Notes under the pieces: model-generated
Database searches by the model: none
Seen by the model: the letters and a program-made list of their open reading frames with translations, nothing else
What the model was told of the DNA's origin: nothing
Part shown: positions 33,378-43,322 of the stretch, piece by piece
Layout of the letters: each line of letters starts with the position of its first letter
Position numbering within the stretch: position 1 is the first letter of the stretch
Made by a program: the position numbers and the translations under genes
From: Alteromonas sp. 1_MG-2023
Lineage (GTDB): Bacteria; Pseudomonadota; Gammaproteobacteria; Enterobacterales; Alteromonadaceae
Assembly (NCBI RefSeq): GCF_030547075.1
Contig: NZ_JAUOQH010000004.1
Location: forward strand, 186,001 to 250,000
Length of the DNA: 64,000 nt
Direction of reading: 5' to 3'

Positions 33378-34858
33378 TACAGCTTAAAACGATTAATGGC
33401 ACTGCGCATTTTGTGTGAAATTTGAGACAGAATTTCTACTTCGGCGGAAAGAGATTCAGCCGTAGCCAGTTCTTCAGAAGTCAGTTCACTTAATCTTGCT
33501 GTACTTTCTGCTATAGAAGCTGACGCCGTTTCTTGCTCAAAGGCAGAAGTAGCAATTTCGGTCATACTCTCGCTAGCAAACTGAATCTGCGACATGATAT
33601 CAGACATAGCTTTGGTAGCGTTATCAGCCGATAACACGGCTTCATCAACCAGCTGAATACAGGTTTGCATTTGATTTACCGAGCTAGCGGTTTGACTGAC
33701 TAATTGCTCAGTAACGGAGGTAATTTGGTCAGCACTTTCTTTAGAACGAATAGCCAAGGTACGCACTTCGTCGGCTACAACAGCGAAGCCTCGACCATGC
33801 TCACCGGCACGGGCAGACTCAATAGCCGCGTTAAGCGCTAGCAAGTTAGTCTGTTCGGCAACCGAGGTAATAGCTCGCATTGCATCTGAAATATGTGAAC
33901 ACTGTTCATTTAATGCACTATTAGTTTTTGATGCATCTTTCAAGGTGCTTCGAAGTGAATCTATGGTTTTGCTGGTATTTACGATTGAATCTCGAGTGAT
34001 GCCAGATGAAGCCTCTGCAGCACTGGCTTTGTCGCTAGCACGGGTGGTTTGTTCTGATGACATTTGCATGGTTTGGGCAATTTCTTCAGAGGAGGCAGAT
34101 ACCATGGCAAGTTCTTGATCCGTATTGCGGCTAATTTCAAACATATTATTTGCCGCACTTTCCATCTTTTCACATCCCCTGACCACTTCATCCATTATTG
34201 AAGAAGCCAGCGTGATTAAGTCTTTTACTTGGTCTATAAGCTCGCCGAATGGGCGAAGTATTTCATTCTCGCGCTCAAAAGGTACGGTTAAATCAATTTG
34301 TCCTTCTGATTTTTGCATATTCTCTATGGTAATACGCAACTGAGCTGCACCTGCACCTTCCTGATGAGCTTGCTTAGCCATGTACATTAACAAGCCACCT
34401 TCAGCTAATGCGAACGCAGCATGCATGAGTAAAATAGAGAAGTACAAATCGCCTTCTTGAAAAATAAAGACAGGTACGCCTTGGGTGGCCAAAATATAAA
34501 AACTAATATGATGAACGGCTACAACCGATGTCGCCGTAGCGATGACTTTCCAGTCTCTGAAATAGGAAAGAAAGGCTAATGTGACGAATATTTCGAAATG
34601 CATCTCAATAAGCCCGAAGGTTTGATGAATATGCAATGCAGTAAATAACTGAATACCAATAGCAACCGCATGTCGGCTAATGACAGACTGAGGCTGTTGA
34701 AAGCTGAAGTACAAAGGCAGAGCAGCGATAGGAATGCCTAACACTGCAGCAGTAGTGATATCGCCGGTTACAAAACCAATGACGAAAGAAATCACTAATT
34801 GAAGCAAAATTACAACGCGAAAGATTTTATGTCCATCTAATATCCACGGGTACTGCAT
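33377..34858 (-). CDS. Methyl-accepting chemotaxis protein with polytopic membrane sensor
   Basis: This chemoreceptor of 493 residues lacks a periplasmic ligand domain. The N-terminal half has about six membrane segments, including [18 protein letters not shown] and [11 protein letters not shown], a His-bearing module seen in some marine receptors. The C-terminal half is the signalling coiled coil with the hairpin tip [23 protein letters not shown], which contacts CheA/CheW. The start is ATG 34858, chosen for a GGAG site 9 bases upstream; the longest frame begins six codons earlier at TTG. It is coupled to the thioredoxin-like gene. Histidines in membrane segments could hold a cofactor; this is inference. 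Confidence 0.9.
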   Translation of the reverse strand: MQYPWILDGHKIFRVVILLQLVISFVIGFVTGDITTAAVLGIPIAALPLYFSFQQPQSVISRHAVAIGIQLFTALHIHQTFGLIEMHFEIFVTLAFLSYFRDWKVIATATSVVAVHHISFYILATQGVPVFIFQEGDLYFSILLMHAAFALAEGGLLMYMAKQAHQEGAGAAQLRITIENMQKSEGQIDLTVPFERENEILRPFGELIDQVKDLITLASSIMDEVVRGCEKMESAANNMFEISRNTDQELAMVSASSEEIAQTMQMSSEQTTRASDKASAAEASSGITRDSIVNTSKTIDSLRSTLKDASKTNSALNEQCSHISDAMRAITSVAEQTNLLALNAAIESARAGEHGRGFAVVADEVRTLAIRSKESADQITSVTEQLVSQTASSVNQMQTCIQLVDEAVLSADNATKAMSDIMSQIQFASESMTEIATSAFEQETASASIAESTARLSELTSEELATAESLSAEVEILSQISHKMRSAINRFKL

Positions 34859-35026
34859 ATTACCGTTCTCCACCAAAGCAGTTTGCCATAAGTGTAGGCA
34901 ACAAATGCTAAATTTTCTAATTTGAACGATGTTACGAAAAAAAACTTATTCGTTCTATTAGCCATTACGCTAAAATAATAAAAATTAATAATTTTTAATG
35001 AAAATGAAATACTCAATAAACATGTT

Positions 35027-36016
35027 CTAAAGCCATTTTTTCCATAGCATTGCCACTAGCATACAAACGCTAAGGCCGCCCATACCAAGCATTAAATACC
35101 CAAAGGCATCGGCAGATTCGGTGCCCGGCAATCCGCCTACATTCATGCCGAAAACCCCAGTTAGAAACGACAAAGGCAAAAATATAGCGGTAACCATAGA
35201 GAGCACATACATACGTACGCCTTGTTGCTCGGCTATGCGGTTACGCAATTCATCTTGAAGCACTATCGCCCTTTCCCTAAGCAAGTCCATGTCTTCTACA
35301 TATCGGCTCATTCGATCGGTTTGCTCCCGAAGTTCAAAGCTTTGGTTATGAGATAACGCATCAGGAAGACGAAGTAGGGCATCTAATGCATCACGTTGCG
35401 GTGCAAGGTAACGCCGAATCGATGCTGCTTGGCGTCGTACAACAGACAAATTCTGCCTGTCTTCTTTTCGAAGCTGTTCGCGAGTTTCAAACCCTACAAG
35501 GCTTTCGTCCATTTCATCTACCGTATCTAAAATGGTATCGGCCACCTTGGTGATCATAGTAAGTAGCAATGCCGACGGGCACAAAGGGGCATGGTTAGCG
35601 GTAATGTCATCGCGAAGGCTTTGAATTGATGCTAGTCGTCTGTCTTTGCGCCGCGCACTGATAATAATATTGTCGTTATACCAGGTTCGAAGCGACACCA
35701 TATCTTCAGGGTCAGCATCTGGATTTTTGTTAATACCGCGCAAATAAACCAAGGTACCTTGGTTTAAAGACATGGCTCTTGGCCTTGTTTCCAATGCTAA
35801 TAAACTGTCTATAACCGTTTGATGAAAGCCAATAGATCGTAAAAGTGTGCCTGCGTCTTCAGCATCTGATTGCACATGAAGCCAAAGGTAATCATCATTT
35901 GATTCACACTGTTTTAGCGTGCTCACAATGGCATCGGCCTCAATGATGCTAGCGTTACCATTTGGAGAGAGTTGATAGGCCCATAACAAGGCATGAGTGG
36001 TTGAAGCTAGGTGCAT
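35027..36016 (-). CDS. zntB: CorA-family zinc transporter ZntB
   Basis: This inner-membrane cation channel of 329 residues has a long cytoplasmic N-terminal domain and two C-terminal membrane segments. The signature FGMNVGGLPG after the first membrane segment is the GMN motif; the GG.PG continuation is typical of ZntB rather than CorA. The opening HALLWAYQLSPNG and the ARRKDRRLASIQSLRDDI stretch also match ZntB. It probably moves Zn(II), with direction debated in the family. It stands alone, with a 168-base gap upstream. Confidence 0.9.
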   Translation of the reverse strand: MHLASTTHALLWAYQLSPNGNASIIEADAIVSTLKQCESNDDYLWLHVQSDAEDAGTLLRSIGFHQTVIDSLLALETRPRAMSLNQGTLVYLRGINKNPDADPEDMVSLRTWYNDNIIISARRKDRRLASIQSLRDDITANHAPLCPSALLLTMITKVADTILDTVDEMDESLVGFETREQLRKEDRQNLSVVRRQAASIRRYLAPQRDALDALLRLPDALSHNQSFELREQTDRMSRYVEDMDLLRERAIVLQDELRNRIAEQQGVRMYVLSMVTAIFLPLSFLTGVFGMNVGGLPGTESADAFGYLMLGMGGLSVCMLVAMLWKKWL

Positions 36017-36093
36017 AGGTACCGATTACAGTATCTTAGAATGTACCTCATACTACGCACAGATATAGCCGCTTTCCAATAAAATTGGTAGCG

Positions 36094-36128
36094 AAAAAAA
36101 AACGCGCCTGTATAAACATGGCGCGTTT
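36094..36128 (-). terminator. Rho-independent terminator of the DUF3300 gene
   Basis: AAACGCGCC and GGCGCGTTT pair perfectly with an 11-base loop. Read on the minus strand the stem runs into a stretch of nine T. It lies 32 bases after the DUF3300 stop. Confidence 0.9.
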
Positions 36129-36160
36129 GGTATTTAAGTGAGTGACATGCTTGTCTCTAA

Positions 36161-37495
36161 CTACTTATGTGAATGAGACTTACTTTGTCCATTTCTGTCA
36201 CGACTAGCGCTGCGATTAACATTCCGTGTAGAACGTTGTTGCGATATAGACGAACGGTTAGACGCTGTGCGTGTATCCCTAGCTTGCGTATTTTTAGAGC
36301 TAGTTTGCGCCCGCTTTACATGAGTAGAAGCGCCTTGCTGGTACTTCTGCCCTGAAGCCTTATTACTCTCACGTTTTACGGTTTTAGTCGTGGCGACTGT
36401 TCGCGTCGTCGTGCTATTTCTAGGAGATACCTGCTGGCGAGTATTGTTCACCGCACGTGGCGTTTTCAACTGCTTATTGGCCACATTCACATTGCGCGAA
36501 GTCTGTCCTTTAAGTTGATTATTTTGAGGCACGCTTGTCTGCGTTTGTCTTGAAGACTTGGCGTTGACAACCCGAGTGTTACCTCGCTCATTACTTCGAA
36601 CTTTTACCGTACGATTACTGCTATATTGCTTTGGCGCACTATGCACTAAACGGTTCGAGTAGCGGGCTCTACGATGGTCAGCATTATGCTGCCAGCGTTG
36701 ATAACCTTTACTATAAACACGCTTGTTCGGCGTACCTCTATAATAAGTTCTCACAGGCTCTCTGTGGATCACCACATGTCGGTTACTCCAACGAATACCG
36801 CCAAAATAGAATAAGCTTGAAAGCCTAACTTGCGGTGCCCAGAAAAAATTCCCGCGATGACGGTAGCTAACTCTATGGTGCCAATGCACAGGCGCGATGG
36901 CATGAGACCAAAGCCCGAATACAATAAGCGGGTCATAGTAAGGCACGTAAACCACATCTCTATGGCGAGGGGCGATAACAATCACACTGCGCTCTTGTTC
37001 TATTTCGCGCTCTACTTCAAGGTAATCATTCGATGCTAAGTTACCCGCATCAAGGGCGTGCTGGCGAAGCAGTTGCACCCTATCAAGCACGCGAGCTTCA
37101 CTAATAAGCACATTATCACCAAGTTCTTGTAACCAGTTAAGGTCCTCTGCCATGGTATGCAAAATGTCCGTGAATGCAGCCAAGGCTTTTACGCTAGGAT
37201 CCCAAGTTACAGGTTCTAATGCTTGCTCTACTTGTTCAGGGGTAAGGTGCAAGTTACTTTGACGCCATCTGTCTGCTGCAACCACATCAAGGGGGTAGGT
37301 AGCCGCAATCATAATATGAGTAAGCAAGGTATCGGGATAGAGTGCAATAGGCGCAAGTAGGCTATCTAGCTCAGCATCTGAATACTGATAATTGTCTATC
37401 GCAGTGCCTGGATCAGACGTAGCTGAGGCTACAATGGGAAATGATGTCGACAGTGTTCCCATGGCAACGAGTAAAGCTAAAGTCAGTTTTTTCAT
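36161..37495 (-). CDS. DUF3300 protein with long basic low-complexity tail
   Basis: This is an exported protein of 444 residues. A signal peptide (cleavage near ASA, residue 26) precedes a DUF3300 domain (about 40-215) with SLLAPIALYPDTLLTHIMIAATYPLDV and RHRDVVYVPYYDPLIVFG. The remaining 220 residues are low-complexity, rich in Arg, Ser, Asn, Gln and Thr, with His only in places, strongly basic and probably disordered. Function is unknown for the family. The tail could bind nucleic acid, polysaccharide or the envelope, which is inference. Confidence 0.85.
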   Translation of the reverse strand: MKKLTLALLVAMGTLSTSFPIVASATSDPGTAIDNYQYSDAELDSLLAPIALYPDTLLTHIMIAATYPLDVVAADRWRQSNLHLTPEQVEQALEPVTWDPSVKALAAFTDILHTMAEDLNWLQELGDNVLISEARVLDRVQLLRQHALDAGNLASNDYLEVEREIEQERSVIVIAPRHRDVVYVPYYDPLIVFGLWSHAIAPVHWHHRVSYRHRGNFFWAPQVRLSSLFYFGGIRWSNRHVVIHREPVRTYYRGTPNKRVYSKGYQRWQHNADHRRARYSNRLVHSAPKQYSSNRTVKVRSNERGNTRVVNAKSSRQTQTSVPQNNQLKGQTSRNVNVANKQLKTPRAVNNTRQQVSPRNSTTTRTVATTKTVKRESNKASGQKYQQGASTHVKRAQTSSKNTQARDTRTASNRSSISQQRSTRNVNRSASRDRNGQSKSHSHK

Positions 37496-37607
37496 ACGTT
37501 CTCCTTACATTACTCTACGTGGGAATGCTAATAACTGAGCATTTTATGCAGGCAATGTCATAAAGTCTGTATGTGTTATAACCCAGCGGTTATTAACGTA
37601 ACCTGAA

Positions 37608-37635
37608 CCAACCTGAATTTTTCCATTCAGGTTGG
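37608..37635. terminator. Perfect hairpin downstream of ribA
   Basis: CCAACCTGAAT and ATTCAGGTTGG pair over 11 bases around TTTTCC, 22 bases after the ribA stop. There is no T run on the minus strand after the stem. A partial extra copy of AACCTGAA lies just beside it at 37600-37607. Likely a terminator or 3'-end stabiliser for ribA, with moderate certainty. Confidence 0.55.
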
Positions 37636-37657
37636 ACAAGACTTTATAGAAAGGAGT

Positions 37658-38272
37658 TTACTTGAAAGAGTGAGGATCGAACGCGTGTCCAAGCTTTTCA
37701 GTTTTGGTCTTAATGTAGTTTTTATTGTCTTCTGTAATACCATGATCGATAGGTTTACGAGCCACTACATCAATACCCAGCGACTTAAGCGCGGCCATTT
37801 TCTTCGGATTATTCGTCATCAATTCAACACGGTGAACATTTAAGGTATCAAGCATTAACTTACAAATATCGTAACTACGTAAGTCGGCATCAAAACCGAG
37901 ATGTTCATTCGCTTCAACCGTATCTAAACCACTATCTTGTAAATTGTAGGCACGAATTTTATTGAGTAGACCGATACCGCGGCCTTCCTGACGAAGGTAA
38001 AGTAAAACACCAAAACCATTCTCGGCAATATTTTGCATGGCTTTCTCTAACTGAAAACCACAGTCGCAACGGGTGCTAAACAAAGAGTCACCGGTTAGGC
38101 ATTCTGAATGTATGCGGATGGGTACCACATCATCTTCTTTCCATTCACCGTAGGAAAGGGCAACATGCTCCTGTCCACTGGCTTCAACGAAACCATGGAT
38201 TTTAAAATTACCGTGACGAGTGGGTAATTTTGCGGAACTGACATATTCGTATTTAGGCTGTTTGCTGCTCAT
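37658..38272 (-). CDS. ribA: GTP cyclohydrolase II RibA
   Basis: RibA opens GTP to 2,5-diamino-6-ribosylamino-4(3H)-pyrimidinone 5'-phosphate, the first step of riboflavin synthesis. The 204 residues fit the single-domain enzyme (E. coli 196). The Zn-binding segment [18 protein letters not shown] holds the three cysteines; [17 protein letters not shown] and DTVEAN are catalytic-region signatures, and TNNPKKM follows. No DHBP synthase domain is fused. I looked for an FMN riboswitch in the 155-base leader and saw none. It stands apart from other riboflavin genes here. Confidence 0.96.
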   Translation of the reverse strand: MSSKQPKYEYVSSAKLPTRHGNFKIHGFVEASGQEHVALSYGEWKEDDVVPIRIHSECLTGDSLFSTRCDCGFQLEKAMQNIAENGFGVLLYLRQEGRGIGLLNKIRAYNLQDSGLDTVEANEHLGFDADLRSYDICKLMLDTLNVHRVELMTNNPKKMAALKSLGIDVVARKPIDHGITEDNKNYIKTKTEKLGHAFDPHSFK

Positions 38273-38427
38273 GTTACTTCTACACCTGGATCATAAGCGT
38301 TTATGTGGGGGTGTTCTTGCCTTTTACAAGGGCTTGAGACAGGTTCATCTCCCCATTTATTAATGCGCGAATGTTACAATATACCCATTTCAAAGTGTAG
38401 TAATACCATAGCCTAATCGGTTTTAGG

Positions 38428-41289
38428 TTATAACGGTTTGAAGTCAATAAGGGGGGCAGGGGGGGCAACGCCGAAGCCTTGCGCAAAATCGACACCCATA
38501 TTCCCCAGCTGTGTCATGGTGGCATCAGATTCTACAAACTCACCTACGGTCTGCATTCCCAAGGCTTTCGCTACGTCTTTAATCGATGAAACCATAGCCA
38601 CATCTACCGGATCTGCTCGCATGTCTTTAATGAAAGTGCCGTCAATTTTGACTACATCTACAGGCAAGTGCTTTAAATACCCATAGGAGGCAAACCCTCT
38701 ACCAAAATCATCTAATGCAAATGAGCAACCTAATCGATGGAAAGTGCGCATAAAGTCGATGGTGTATTCCATTTTAATAATGGCTACTGACTCAATCATT
38801 TCGAAGCAAATTTTATCGTAAGGTATTTTATAACGCTCAAACGCATTTAATACAAAGAGTTTAAAGTCTCTATCGGCTAACGAGTGGCAGTTCAAATTGA
38901 TGCTACAGCGCTTCAATTTAGATAAATGCTCAGGATTCTCACTTAGCCAGTTAAAGGTATTAGTAATTACCCATTTATCTATTTTGACATTCATCTCAAA
39001 GCGTTCAGCGGTGGGTAAAAACGCTGCGGGCTCGATAATACTGCCATCGGTTTGTTTTAAACGTAAAAGTACTTCGTAATAGTGGCCGTCATTGGGTCTG
39101 CTTAGCGGCCTAAGAGGCTGGTAGTACAGCAGGAATCTGTCTTCAGATAGCGCAAGTTGAATAGTGTTAACCCAGTCAAGTTCGTCTTGATAACGCAGGG
39201 TACTTTCATCGTCTTTGCTGTACTTATGAATTTGATTGCGGCCTTGATCTTTCGCGTAGTAGCACGCGGCGTCAGCCATACAAATGTACTGCTCGGCAGT
39301 GCCGTTCGGCTCGGAACACACAACCATACCAATGCTAACCCCGAGGCTAAATATTCGGTTTTCCCATGAAAAACGATAAGCCTGAACGGCATTCAATAAT
39401 TGAACAGCTTGTAAGTAAGTCGCTTCTTCTGGTTGGTTTTCAAATATAACGGCAAATTCATCGCCACTAATTCGGGCCAACATCGCCTCATTAGGCAGGG
39501 ACTTTTCCAGTAAGTGAGCAATGTCTTTTAACAGGGCATCACCCGCTTTATGACCCGAAGTATCGTTAACCAGTTTAAATCGGTCTAAATCGAGATACAG
39601 TATACACGGCGGTATAGTCGACTTTTCACTGAGCTTAGCGGTTAGGGTAGTTTCAAACTGACGCCTATTGTACACCCCTGTTAGGGAGTCGTGGGTAGCC
39701 ATAAATTGCAGGCTAGAGTCTGATTGCTTCTTCTCGGTAACATCGATAATAGAGCCATATAAAAAGCTACTGTCGTCGTTTTTTCGTACTTGGCAAGAGA
39801 TGGAAAACCAAAATGCACTGCCGTTGGAACGCATTCCTTTAATTTCTCGTGTTGAAACCTGACCACTATGGAGTAACTCTCCGACTAATACATCGCGGTC
39901 TTCAATATTGGCGTAAAACTGCTTGGTGTTTTTTACTTGCTCCAGCATTTTGGACTCGTTCGGATAGCCAAACAATGCACACATGGCAGGGTTAACGGTT
40001 TTGAGCTCCCCCTCTAAGGTAGAAGTATAGAGTCCTTCACTGGAGTTTCTGAACAGGTCGTAAAAGTGATGAAGGCTGCTGATAGTTGCTTCATTTTCAG
40101 ACAACTTTACTCGGCTGATATTTCTCTCTTTTAATTCAACAGCAAAGCCTAAACACAGCAAGGATAACGCCAGCAAGGTTAAGATAACCATGATAATGGA
40201 AGCGGTATAAAACATGTCGTCGAAGGCCACTTTCGCAAACACCGCATAGAGCATGAATACAAACACCCACGCGAATGCGAATAAGCGACTAGAGGCTAAA
40301 TTTTGTTTGTCTTTGTAAATGAATGCCAACGCAAGATGATAGATAGCAATGATAGGGCTGGCAGCAAAAAGAATACGGGTAGCATCGAATGCATTGCTGG
40401 CTAACGCCGCGATAGTCATGGCAATAGGAAGCGCAAAAGTAAGTAGCCTAAGGGCTAAAGGAATAGGCGAGAATAGACTATGAGTCACTTTCGCCAGCAT
40501 CAGAAAACTAAGGCCTATCAGGCAGGCAAAGGTTATTTCACTCGCGTTCGTCAAAGACGGCCAAGTAGCAAGGCCACCTTGTGCAACAAAGAATAGGGCA
40601 AATAAAACGAAATTAGTAATGGTGAGCCAGAAACGGGCTGGCGTGCGCTGATATAAATACGACAGCAAGAAATAGCCGGTTAATACTGTGAGCATCCCCA
40701 ACACAATACCCAGCAGAATAAGCATGGTTTCATCGTATTGTTTAAGTTCTTGTTTTTCCCACAAAGAAATAGGGAAGTAGCGAAGCCCGTCATCGTATAC
40801 CCCAATCACTAAACGTACATCTTCTTGGGGAGTCAGCGAAAAGCTTAAACGAATAGCAGAGAAGGGCTTCTTTAACGAAAAATCGCCTTTACCAGCTTGA
40901 TAGCGGTAAGATTTTATAATGCGGGCATTGCCATCTAGTAGGTAAATCTGTAAGTCATTAATGTTGAGCCGGTCTATATTCAGCACCAAGGGAATAGTGC
41001 TAAACCCATCATTCCTTATTTCACTTGAAATCCAGAGTCGGCTATTTTTTCGGGTAAGGGGAATACCACTGGTTAAGGGGCTAGATGGGTGAAGTACATC
41101 TAAATACGTCATCGATTTATGAGCAACGAAGAATGAGCTGCTATCGTTAATGGTGGCTACACGAAACGATTCATCAACCGTGAATTCGGCTGCTACTGCT
41201 GAATTTTGCGCAGCCGAGCCTAATGCCCAAGTAGATAAGGTGATGAACGCGATGACGAATGCCAAAATTCCCTTTTTGATAAATGGCAT
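38428..41289 (-). CDS. 7TMR-DISM sensor with PAS, GGDEF and EAL domains
   Basis: This large c-di-GMP protein has 953 residues. A signal peptide leads to a periplasmic 7TMR-DISMED2-like carbohydrate-type domain (about 25-170), seven membrane segments (about 180-385), a coiled linker and PAS (about 400-520), GGDEF and EAL. The cyclase signature is SGDEF (608-612), a variant often still active; no RxxD inhibitory site precedes it. EAL is EVL (739-741), with DDFGRG and KIDGTFIKD kept, so phosphodiesterase activity is plausible. I chose the ATG at 41289 (AAGG upstream, normal signal peptide) over a 13-codon-longer frame. Confidence 0.9.
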   Translation of the reverse strand: MPFIKKGILAFVIAFITLSTWALGSAAQNSAVAAEFTVDESFRVATINDSSSFFVAHKSMTYLDVLHPSSPLTSGIPLTRKNSRLWISSEIRNDGFSTIPLVLNIDRLNINDLQIYLLDGNARIIKSYRYQAGKGDFSLKKPFSAIRLSFSLTPQEDVRLVIGVYDDGLRYFPISLWEKQELKQYDETMLILLGIVLGMLTVLTGYFLLSYLYQRTPARFWLTITNFVLFALFFVAQGGLATWPSLTNASEITFACLIGLSFLMLAKVTHSLFSPIPLALRLLTFALPIAMTIAALASNAFDATRILFAASPIIAIYHLALAFIYKDKQNLASSRLFAFAWVFVFMLYAVFAKVAFDDMFYTASIIMVILTLLALSLLCLGFAVELKERNISRVKLSENEATISSLHHFYDLFRNSSEGLYTSTLEGELKTVNPAMCALFGYPNESKMLEQVKNTKQFYANIEDRDVLVGELLHSGQVSTREIKGMRSNGSAFWFSISCQVRKNDDSSFLYGSIIDVTEKKQSDSSLQFMATHDSLTGVYNRRQFETTLTAKLSEKSTIPPCILYLDLDRFKLVNDTSGHKAGDALLKDIAHLLEKSLPNEAMLARISGDEFAVIFENQPEEATYLQAVQLLNAVQAYRFSWENRIFSLGVSIGMVVCSEPNGTAEQYICMADAACYYAKDQGRNQIHKYSKDDESTLRYQDELDWVNTIQLALSEDRFLLYYQPLRPLSRPNDGHYYEVLLRLKQTDGSIIEPAAFLPTAERFEMNVKIDKWVITNTFNWLSENPEHLSKLKRCSINLNCHSLADRDFKLFVLNAFERYKIPYDKICFEMIESVAIIKMEYTIDFMRTFHRLGCSFALDDFGRGFASYGYLKHLPVDVVKIDGTFIKDMRADPVDVAMVSSIKDVAKALGMQTVGEFVESDATMTQLGNMGVDFAQGFGVAPPAPLIDFKPL

Positions 41290-41391
41290 AGCTACCTTAT
41301 AAACGTATATTATTAAAGGTGAATACACTAATAGTAACGGAAGATTCTGATTTTGGGGATCAAAATGATAAAAAGAATGATGAAAAGACCA

Positions 41392-41700
41392 TCATTTTTC
41401 ATTAAACAAATATTCATAGAGGTCGTGAGCATTTTCATTGCTCCCTATTGGCTCAAGCCAAATGGCCTCACATAGCCACTCAATAAACATCATACAGCTA
41501 AAGCTGCCATGGCTTAGCGTGACTTGATACCGGTCTGCTCCCCACTCTTGATTTGTGGCATTTAAACTAAACAAGGAGCAGAAAGTTTGCTCCCATTGCT
41601 GTGCTTTTAAAGGCGTGGAAGGAAGCGGCATATCGATAAACAGCGCTTGGCCGTTAATTTTAGATGAAGCCTTAATATTTTGTATAGTTAACTGCTGCAT
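41392..41700 (-). CDS. Small unknown protein overlapping selO
   Basis: The chosen 102-residue frame begins at ATG 41700 (MQQLTIQNIKASS), overlapping the end of selO by 13 bases in another frame; a longer frame to 41757 would lie deeper inside selO. The product alternates beta-like segments, contains EWGADRYQVTLSHGSFSCMMFIEWLCEAIWLEP, and ends without membrane segments. It may belong to the DUF3630-type small proteins of Alteromonadales/Vibrionales, but I am not sure. The overlap suggests coupling to selO. No function can be offered. Confidence 0.62.
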   Translation of the reverse strand: MQQLTIQNIKASSKINGQALFIDMPLPSTPLKAQQWEQTFCSLFSLNATNQEWGADRYQVTLSHGSFSCMMFIEWLCEAIWLEPIGSNENAHDLYEYLFNEK

Positions 41701-43115
41701 GACAAGCTCGTGTGTGATGTTGATGCGGGTGGTTTGGAAAATGGGTGAATGTCCCATTTAGTATCAAAGGGTGTACTCGCGGCTTCTAGCAATGCTTCCG
41801 CCAGTGAAAAATCATCTTTCTCAGCCAGTGCAATTGCCTGCTGAAGCAAATGGGTACGAGGAATAACTGCAGGGTTTAGCGACAATAGCTGAGATTGACC
41901 TTGTTTGGCCAAGCGCAGTTCACGGTAGGTTTCCCACCATGCATCTAGTTTTTCTCTGTCAACGAATGTATCGCGAAAAGGGCACTGGATATTGTTTATA
42001 TCTGCTAATGCTAACTGACGAAAGTTATAGGTGTAATCTTGGCTTTGGGTTTCAAGTATTTGTAGCCAAGACTGCATTAGCGCAAGGCTTGGCTCCTGTT
42101 CGCTTTCCTCAAGCCCCATACGCGAAAGCATAAGGTGCTGATACTGCGTTATAAAGGTTGATTCGAACGTCGATAATGCCGCTTTTATTTCATCAATTGA
42201 GCAATGACCTGAAAATGCATGAGCCAAAGCGTTTAAATTCCAAAGTGCAATCCCTGGTTGCTGATTAAACGCATAACGACCTTGATGATCGGAGTGGTTA
42301 AATACCGCCTCAGACTCGTAGGTGTCTAAAAAGGCATAAGGCCCATAATCGAACGTAATGCCATGAATCGACATATTGTCAGTGTTCATTACCCCATGTA
42401 CGAACCCGTGGGTTTGCCACAAGGCAACTAATCTAGCGGTACGAGATACCACAGCCTTTAGCAATGAAGCATAAGGGTTTAGCGCTTCTTTGCATTCGGG
42501 AAAATGGTGTTCAATGGTGAAATCGAGCAAGCTTTGTAAATTATCGGTTTGGCTCGAATAAAAATAATATTCAAAGTGGCCAAAGCGAATGTGACTGGGG
42601 GCTGTTCGAATCATCATGGCACCGGTTTCAGGCCGCTCACGATATACCGTATCTGAACTGGTAAATAAGCACAGTGAACGACTCGACGGTATACCCAAAG
42701 AATGCAACGCTTCCCCGCCAATATATTCTCTTAGCGTTGAACGTAATACAGCCCGCCCATCTGCGTGTCTTGAATAGGGCGTTGGGCCGGCACCTTTTAG
42801 ATGGAGATCTTGCGGGTGGCCCTGTGAATCAGTCGTTTCTGCTAAAAGCAGCCCACGCCCATCACCTAATTCAGGGTTCCATTGACCAAACTGATGGCCA
42901 CCGTACTTTTGCGCAAATGCATGTTGGGTAAGTGGCGTAACGGGGGAATACAGCCAATCAAGCATGGTTTGAGGCTGCATCAAGTCATCAGGCAGCGCAA
43001 GTTCGTTGGCTAACTGGGTATTAAATAAGCCAACTTGCATGTCTTTTAACGGTTCAGGAAGTACAAAACTGCCCAGCCCTGTTAGGGTTTCTGCGTAGCG
43101 ATTTAATAAACCCAT
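41688..43115 (-). CDS. selO: Protein adenylyltransferase SelO (YdiU)
   Basis: SelO is a pseudokinase-fold enzyme that transfers AMP to Ser/Thr/Tyr residues of target proteins, with links to oxidative stress. The 475 residues match E. coli YdiU (478). Typical stretches are QKYGGHQFGQWNPELGDGRG, LHLKGAGPTPYSRHADGRAVLRSTLREYI, HGVMNTDNMSIHG and TFDYGPYAFLDTY. The C-terminus ends in SCSS, keeping the Cys that is selenocysteine in animals and forms a redox bridge. The last codons overlap the following small gene. Confidence 0.95.
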   Translation of the reverse strand: MGLLNRYAETLTGLGSFVLPEPLKDMQVGLFNTQLANELALPDDLMQPQTMLDWLYSPVTPLTQHAFAQKYGGHQFGQWNPELGDGRGLLLAETTDSQGHPQDLHLKGAGPTPYSRHADGRAVLRSTLREYIGGEALHSLGIPSSRSLCLFTSSDTVYRERPETGAMMIRTAPSHIRFGHFEYYFYSSQTDNLQSLLDFTIEHHFPECKEALNPYASLLKAVVSRTARLVALWQTHGFVHGVMNTDNMSIHGITFDYGPYAFLDTYESEAVFNHSDHQGRYAFNQQPGIALWNLNALAHAFSGHCSIDEIKAALSTFESTFITQYQHLMLSRMGLEESEQEPSLALMQSWLQILETQSQDYTYNFRQLALADINNIQCPFRDTFVDREKLDAWWETYRELRLAKQGQSQLLSLNPAVIPRTHLLQQAIALAEKDDFSLAEALLEAASTPFDTKWDIHPFSKPPASTSHTSLSCSS

Positions 43116-43322
43116 AATTTAATAATTACCCAACGGCATGCAACAATGCATAAGGCGGAAAGTAGCAAAATGTGACCGCCAATAAAAGGGGCATTTACAT
43201 CAGTGAGACACAGTGCAACTTATCACAGATTAAAATTAAACTTACCTTACATAAAACGTGTATAAAACACCTATGCCAGTAATAAAAAATAGACGGCCAC
43301 ATATTCGGCCCAAGGACGCGCT

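Noticed and set aside
38273-38427. FMN riboswitch before ribA
   Set aside because: The leader is too short and lacks the conserved RFN segments.
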